Origin: Chryseobacterium formosum | GTDB taxonomy: Bacteria > Bacteroidota > Bacteroidia > Flavobacteriales > Weeksellaceae | Assembly: GCF_026460885.1 (NCBI RefSeq) | Contig: NZ_JAOVZW010000017.1 | Location: forward strand, 32,891-96,890 | DNA length: 64,000 nt | Reading direction: 5' to 3' | In this document: in pieces, positions 60,816 through 64,000 of the stretch | Layout: every line of letters starts with the position of its first letter | Numbering within the stretch: the stretch's first letter is position 1 | Translations under genes and position numbers: made by a program | The notes under the pieces: generated by a model | The model's input: the letters and a program-made list of their open reading frames with translations, nothing else | Databases searched by the model: none | Told to the model about the DNA's origin: nothing

Positions 60816-63800
60816 ATGTCAAACTCTTATACTGTAATCAATGCATCGGCTGGTTCGGGCAAAACTTACGCTCTTGTACAGAGACTTTTGATGATTTGTT
60901 TGAGATATCCGAATCAACAATCGTCAATAAGAAATATTTTGGCATTGACATTTACCAACAAGGCGGCTAACGAAATGAAAGAAAGAATTCTTTCTTGGCT
61001 CAATAAGTTTACAGCGGAAAATTATCTTGAAAATAATGATTTAAAAAACATTCAAAAAGCTTTCGAAGCAGAAGGTTTAAAAATTACAATTGACGAACTT
61101 CATTATCGTTCGAAAAAACTTTTAGATTATATTCTTCATAATTATTCAACCTTAAATATCGGGACAATTGACCGCTTCAATTCACGATTGGTAAGAAGCT
61201 TTTCTTATGAATTGGGTTTGGCTAAAAATTTTAATCTTGAAATTGATGCAGAACCATTTTTAATTGAAGCTGTTGATAAAATGCTTGACCAAATTGGAGA
61301 AAACGAGAATATTTCCAATTCGTTTATGGATTATGTGGATTACAGTCTTGAGAATAATGAGCGAATTAATCTGAATAAAAATCTTTACGATTCTGCGAAA
61401 GAATTTGTAAAAGATATTCATTACGAGCATCTGAAAGACAACAAAGAATTTGATGATGCTAATTATGAAGACATTAAGAATACTCTAAGAAAAGAAATTA
61501 CCGCAAACAAAAAGCAATCACTAGAACTTGCTTTGAGCTCGATTGAATTATTCAAGTCAAGAAATATTGAGATTGATGATTTTGCACAGGGAAAAAATGG
61601 ACTTGGCGGATTCTTCCCAAAAGTTGTTGATTTTTATCAGAAGAAAAGACCTGGGTTTCCTTTTCCCAGTTCCACCGAAGAATCTGTTGTTGAAAAGTAC
61701 CGAAAAGGTGCCGCTGCAAAATCAAAACACAAAGACGCAGAAATTTCAGAGATTCTGGAACAACTTCTTGAAAACAGAATGAAACTGATTCTTTTATTCA
61801 TCGAAACTCAGAAAAAAGAGAAAATACATTCCGCTTTATTGCCTTTAAAAGTAAATAAAGATATTCAAGATGAACTAAGAAAAATTGAAGAAGAAAATGA
61901 TTTGGTTTTACTTTCAAAATTCAATATTCTGATTAATGAAAATCTTAAAAATGAGCCTTCTGCTTTTATTTATGAAAAAGTAGGTTCACAGTTTCAGCAT
62001 TATTTCTTTGATGAATTTCAGGATACTTCAGAGTTACAATGGCAGAATTTTGTTCCGTTGAGAGATCACAGTATTTCGACAGAAAACACTTCATTTACTT
62101 TGGTTGGAGATCCGAAACAAAGTATTTACCGTTTTCGTGGCGGTGAAAGTAAATTAATGTTGGACATTATCAACAAGAAAGAATTTTCACCCAAACAAGC
62201 GGAATTATTAGTTCTAAAAGACAATTGGCGAAGTGCAAAAAATATCGTACAATTTAATAACGAACTGTATCATTTCCACTCATTAAATCTTGAAAAAAAA
62301 CATCAACATATTTTCGGAGTTGACGGAGAACAAAATCCTAAAGCGAATATTGAAGGGCGTGTAAAAATAAATCTTATTGAAAATTTAACCAATGAAGATT
62401 TTTACAATGATGTTTCCGAGAAAATGCAGAAAGATATTCAGGAATCTCTCGATAACGGATTCAGATTTTCTGACATTACCATTCTTTGCCGTGGAAACTT
62501 CGATATTTTCTCTTATTCGCAAAAATTAGGAAATTTGAAAGTCAATTACAATGGTGAAGAAACAAATATCAAAACGATTTCCGACAAAGGTTTAACCTTA
62601 GAATTATCAAACACTTTGCAAGCTGTTGTGGAGTTTTTGAAGTGGGAAACCAATCCTAAAAACAAACCTCATCTAATTATGATGATGTTTTACCTCAATA
62701 GACTCGGAAGAATCAATATGCCGGATTTCACTTTAGGAATGAAAGAAATTCTGGCTTTGGAACAACATGAAGAAATCATTCAGTTTATTGAAGAAAAATA
62801 TAACATTAAGTTGAAACAGGATCGTTTCCCTAAATTTAATCTTTATAATTTCATTGAATATTATATCAACGAATTTTCGATTGAAAACAAAGAAACCGAC
62901 TTCCTGCTCAACTTTTTAGAAATGCTTTTCAATTTCACCCAAAACGCAGGAGCAAGTACAAAAGAATTTTTGAAATATTGGGATGAAGAAGCTTCAACTT
63001 ACACCATTCAGGCTTCTGAAAATATTGATGCTATTCAGATTATGACTATTCATAAGGCAAAAGGTCTTGAATTTCCGATTGTTTTTATTCCGATGATGAA
63101 TAAAAACCGTGATTCCGAATTTACCAATTGGTTTGAAAATGATGAAAAATCTGTTTTAAAATCGGTAAATATCAATCAATTCAATAAAAACCTTGAAGTT
63201 TATGATGAAGGAATTGAGAAGTTTAATCATGAAAATTCTTACAAAAATCTAGTAGACAGGCTTTGTCTTCAATATGTTGCGACAACGCGACCTGTAGAAC
63301 AATTGTTTTTTTATCTTCAAAAACAAAACAAAACTTCGAATAATTTAGAAATCTTAGAGTTTGTTCAGTCTAAAAATTTACAGGATCTCGATGAATTTGA
63401 TTTGTATGAAACTCATCCTGAAATGCTGAAAAAGCAAATCATTCACAAAAAACCTGAATTTAAAACCGAAAATATTCAAACTCTGAGAAATGAGCATGAA
63501 AATACAAGTTCGATAAAAATCGCTACGCCTTCAAAAAATTATCAGGTAAGAAATGAAAAAGTAAGGATCGGACTTTTCGTACACGAATTGCTTTCAAAAA
63601 TCAACACCGAAAAAGATATTGATAAAGTTTTGGAGACTTATGTTTTGGAAGGACAAATTACGCTTGACGAAAAGGTAAATATTAAAGAAGATCTAAAAAA
63701 AATCATTGATCAATATACCGAGTTTTTTGATGAAAAATGGAAAGTGATTAATGAAAAAGACATCATGATTTCTGAAAGAGGAATCAGTAAAATTTATCGT

Positions 63801-63959
63801 CCAGACAGGATTTTGAAAGGTGATGAAGGCTACATCATCGTTGATTTCAAAACCGGAATGGAAACCGAAAAGAACGAAAAACAAATTGAAACCTACAAAT
63901 CCGTTTTAGAAAATCTGGGCATGAAAGTTCTGAAAACTCAACTGATTTATATTCCATAA
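60816..63959 (+). CDS. UvrD-family helicase-nuclease, AddA/RecB-like
   Basis: The 1047-aa protein has superfamily 1 motifs: Walker A INASAGSGKTYALVQRLL, motif Ia LALTFTNKAANEMKERI, motif II YFFDEFQDTSELQWQ, motif III VGDPKQSIYRFRGG, motif IV-like LKDNWRSAKNIVQFN, motif V IMTIHKAKGLEFPIV and motif VI QYVATTRP. A C-terminal RecB-type nuclease is present (FVHELLSKI, YRPDRILKG, YIIVDFKTG). It is therefore the helicase-nuclease of an AddAB-like double-strand-break end-resection complex. The AddB partner is not seen in the window; it may be downstream, beyond 64000, or elsewhere. Length is near the usual 1050-1200. Confidence 0.92.
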   Translation: MSNSYTVINASAGSGKTYALVQRLLMICLRYPNQQSSIRNILALTFTNKAANEMKERILSWLNKFTAENYLENNDLKNIQKAFEAEGLKITIDELHYRSKKLLDYILHNYSTLNIGTIDRFNSRLVRSFSYELGLAKNFNLEIDAEPFLIEAVDKMLDQIGENENISNSFMDYVDYSLENNERINLNKNLYDSAKEFVKDIHYEHLKDNKEFDDANYEDIKNTLRKEITANKKQSLELALSSIELFKSRNIEIDDFAQGKNGLGGFFPKVVDFYQKKRPGFPFPSSTEESVVEKYRKGAAAKSKHKDAEISEILEQLLENRMKLILLFIETQKKEKIHSALLPLKVNKDIQDELRKIEEENDLVLLSKFNILINENLKNEPSAFIYEKVGSQFQHYFFDEFQDTSELQWQNFVPLRDHSISTENTSFTLVGDPKQSIYRFRGGESKLMLDIINKKEFSPKQAELLVLKDNWRSAKNIVQFNNELYHFHSLNLEKKHQHIFGVDGEQNPKANIEGRVKINLIENLTNEDFYNDVSEKMQKDIQESLDNGFRFSDITILCRGNFDIFSYSQKLGNLKVNYNGEETNIKTISDKGLTLELSNTLQAVVEFLKWETNPKNKPHLIMMMFYLNRLGRINMPDFTLGMKEILALEQHEEIIQFIEEKYNIKLKQDRFPKFNLYNFIEYYINEFSIENKETDFLLNFLEMLFNFTQNAGASTKEFLKYWDEEASTYTIQASENIDAIQIMTIHKAKGLEFPIVFIPMMNKNRDSEFTNWFENDEKSVLKSVNINQFNKNLEVYDEGIEKFNHENSYKNLVDRLCLQYVATTRPVEQLFFYLQKQNKTSNNLEILEFVQSKNLQDLDEFDLYETHPEMLKKQIIHKKPEFKTENIQTLRNEHENTSSIKIATPSKNYQVRNEKVRIGLFVHELLSKINTEKDIDKVLETYVLEGQITLDEKVNIKEDLKKIIDQYTEFFDEKWKVINEKDIMISERGISKIYRPDRILKGDEGYIIVDFKTGMETEKNEKQIETYKSVLENLGMKVLKTQLIYIP

Positions 63960-63990
63960 AATTCTAAAATTTAAAAACTAAAACAGTTTC

Positions 63991-64000
63991 GGGGGGGCCC
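63991..64000. other. G/C run at the end of the window
   Basis: The last ten bases are GGGGGGGCCC, in a region that is otherwise very A+T rich. This looks like a contig end or sequencing artefact rather than biology. Confidence 0.6.

Noticed and set aside
1..64000. tRNA, rRNA, phage, transposase or toxin-antitoxin genes
   Set aside because: None was recognised on either strand.

Overview
This is an A+T-rich chromosomal window (by eye about one third G+C) from a Bacteroidota bacterium, most likely a Chryseobacterium-like member of the Weeksellaceae/Flavobacteriia. Reasons: TAnnTTTG-type -7 promoter boxes instead of TATAAT, few Shine-Dalgarno sequences, the bacillithiol gene bshA, Bacteroidota-specific families (DUF4292, DUF4254, DUF2851, DUF1573, head-GIN lipoprotein, OMP beta-barrel receptors with carboxypeptidase-regulatory-like domains, GH92), and typical flavobacterial intergenic repeats. 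It is ordinary core/accessory chromosome: I see no phage, insertion sequence, transposase, tRNA, rRNA or CRISPR array.

Layout. 1-403: 3'-truncated folA. 479-2613: LemA, two TPM-domain proteins and a probably frameshifted small membrane protein. 2750-5150: KefF-like quinone oxidoreductase and KefC-like K+/H+ antiporter. 5152-10880: head-GIN lipoprotein, M3 peptidase, small secreted proteins, YchJ-like protein, SlyD-like PPIase. 11016-16263: VF530 protein, a 42-bp tandem repeat, an unannotated 53-aa basic gene, and sbcD-sbcC. 16368-18137: LytS/LytTR pair. 18369-22452: intradiol-dioxygenase-like lipoprotein, pirin-like protein, a free-standing T9SS-tail-like domain, LLM flavin oxidoreductase, TetR. 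22848-28983: clpB, a membrane protein plus NarL-type two-component operon, FKBP lipoprotein. 29113-38369: outer-membrane receptor and two paralogous HisKA/OmpR two-component operons, with an EEP hydrolase, a dienoyl-CoA reductase and a DUF1573 protein between them. 38428-44396: GH92 mannosidase, aldo/keto reductase, AraC, and a divergent HxlR-azoreductase pair. 44524-52892: pyrC, a polysaccharide flippase with a nucleotidyltransferase, then a compact DUF4292-EnvC-like-TatA-DUF4254-lipoprotein-ribA run. 52974-63959: lipoproteins, GH3, bshA, DUF2851, PspC, GNAT, a pair of paralogous secreted proteins, and an AddA/RecB-like helicase-nuclease. The last ten bases are a G/C run that looks like a contig end.

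How the genes fit together: themes are envelope maintenance (TPM/LemA, EnvC-like, TatA, OM receptor, lipoproteins), electrophile/thiol stress (KefF-KefC, HxlR-azoreductase, bacillithiol synthesis), DNA end processing (SbcCD at one end, AddA at the other) and four two-component systems. The most interesting non-coding signals are: (a) a dispersed element in three copies whose central hairpin is kept while its sequence changes (18141, 35673, 42171); (b) an 11-bp-phased GTTAATG direct repeat in front of both OmpR-type two-component operons; (c) a palindromic operator between the HxlR and azoreductase genes; (d) a 42-bp tandem repeat with an 84-bp super-period; and (e) a 19-bp sequence shared upstream of two unrelated genes. 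No clearly new multi-gene system is evident; the non-coding elements are the best leads.
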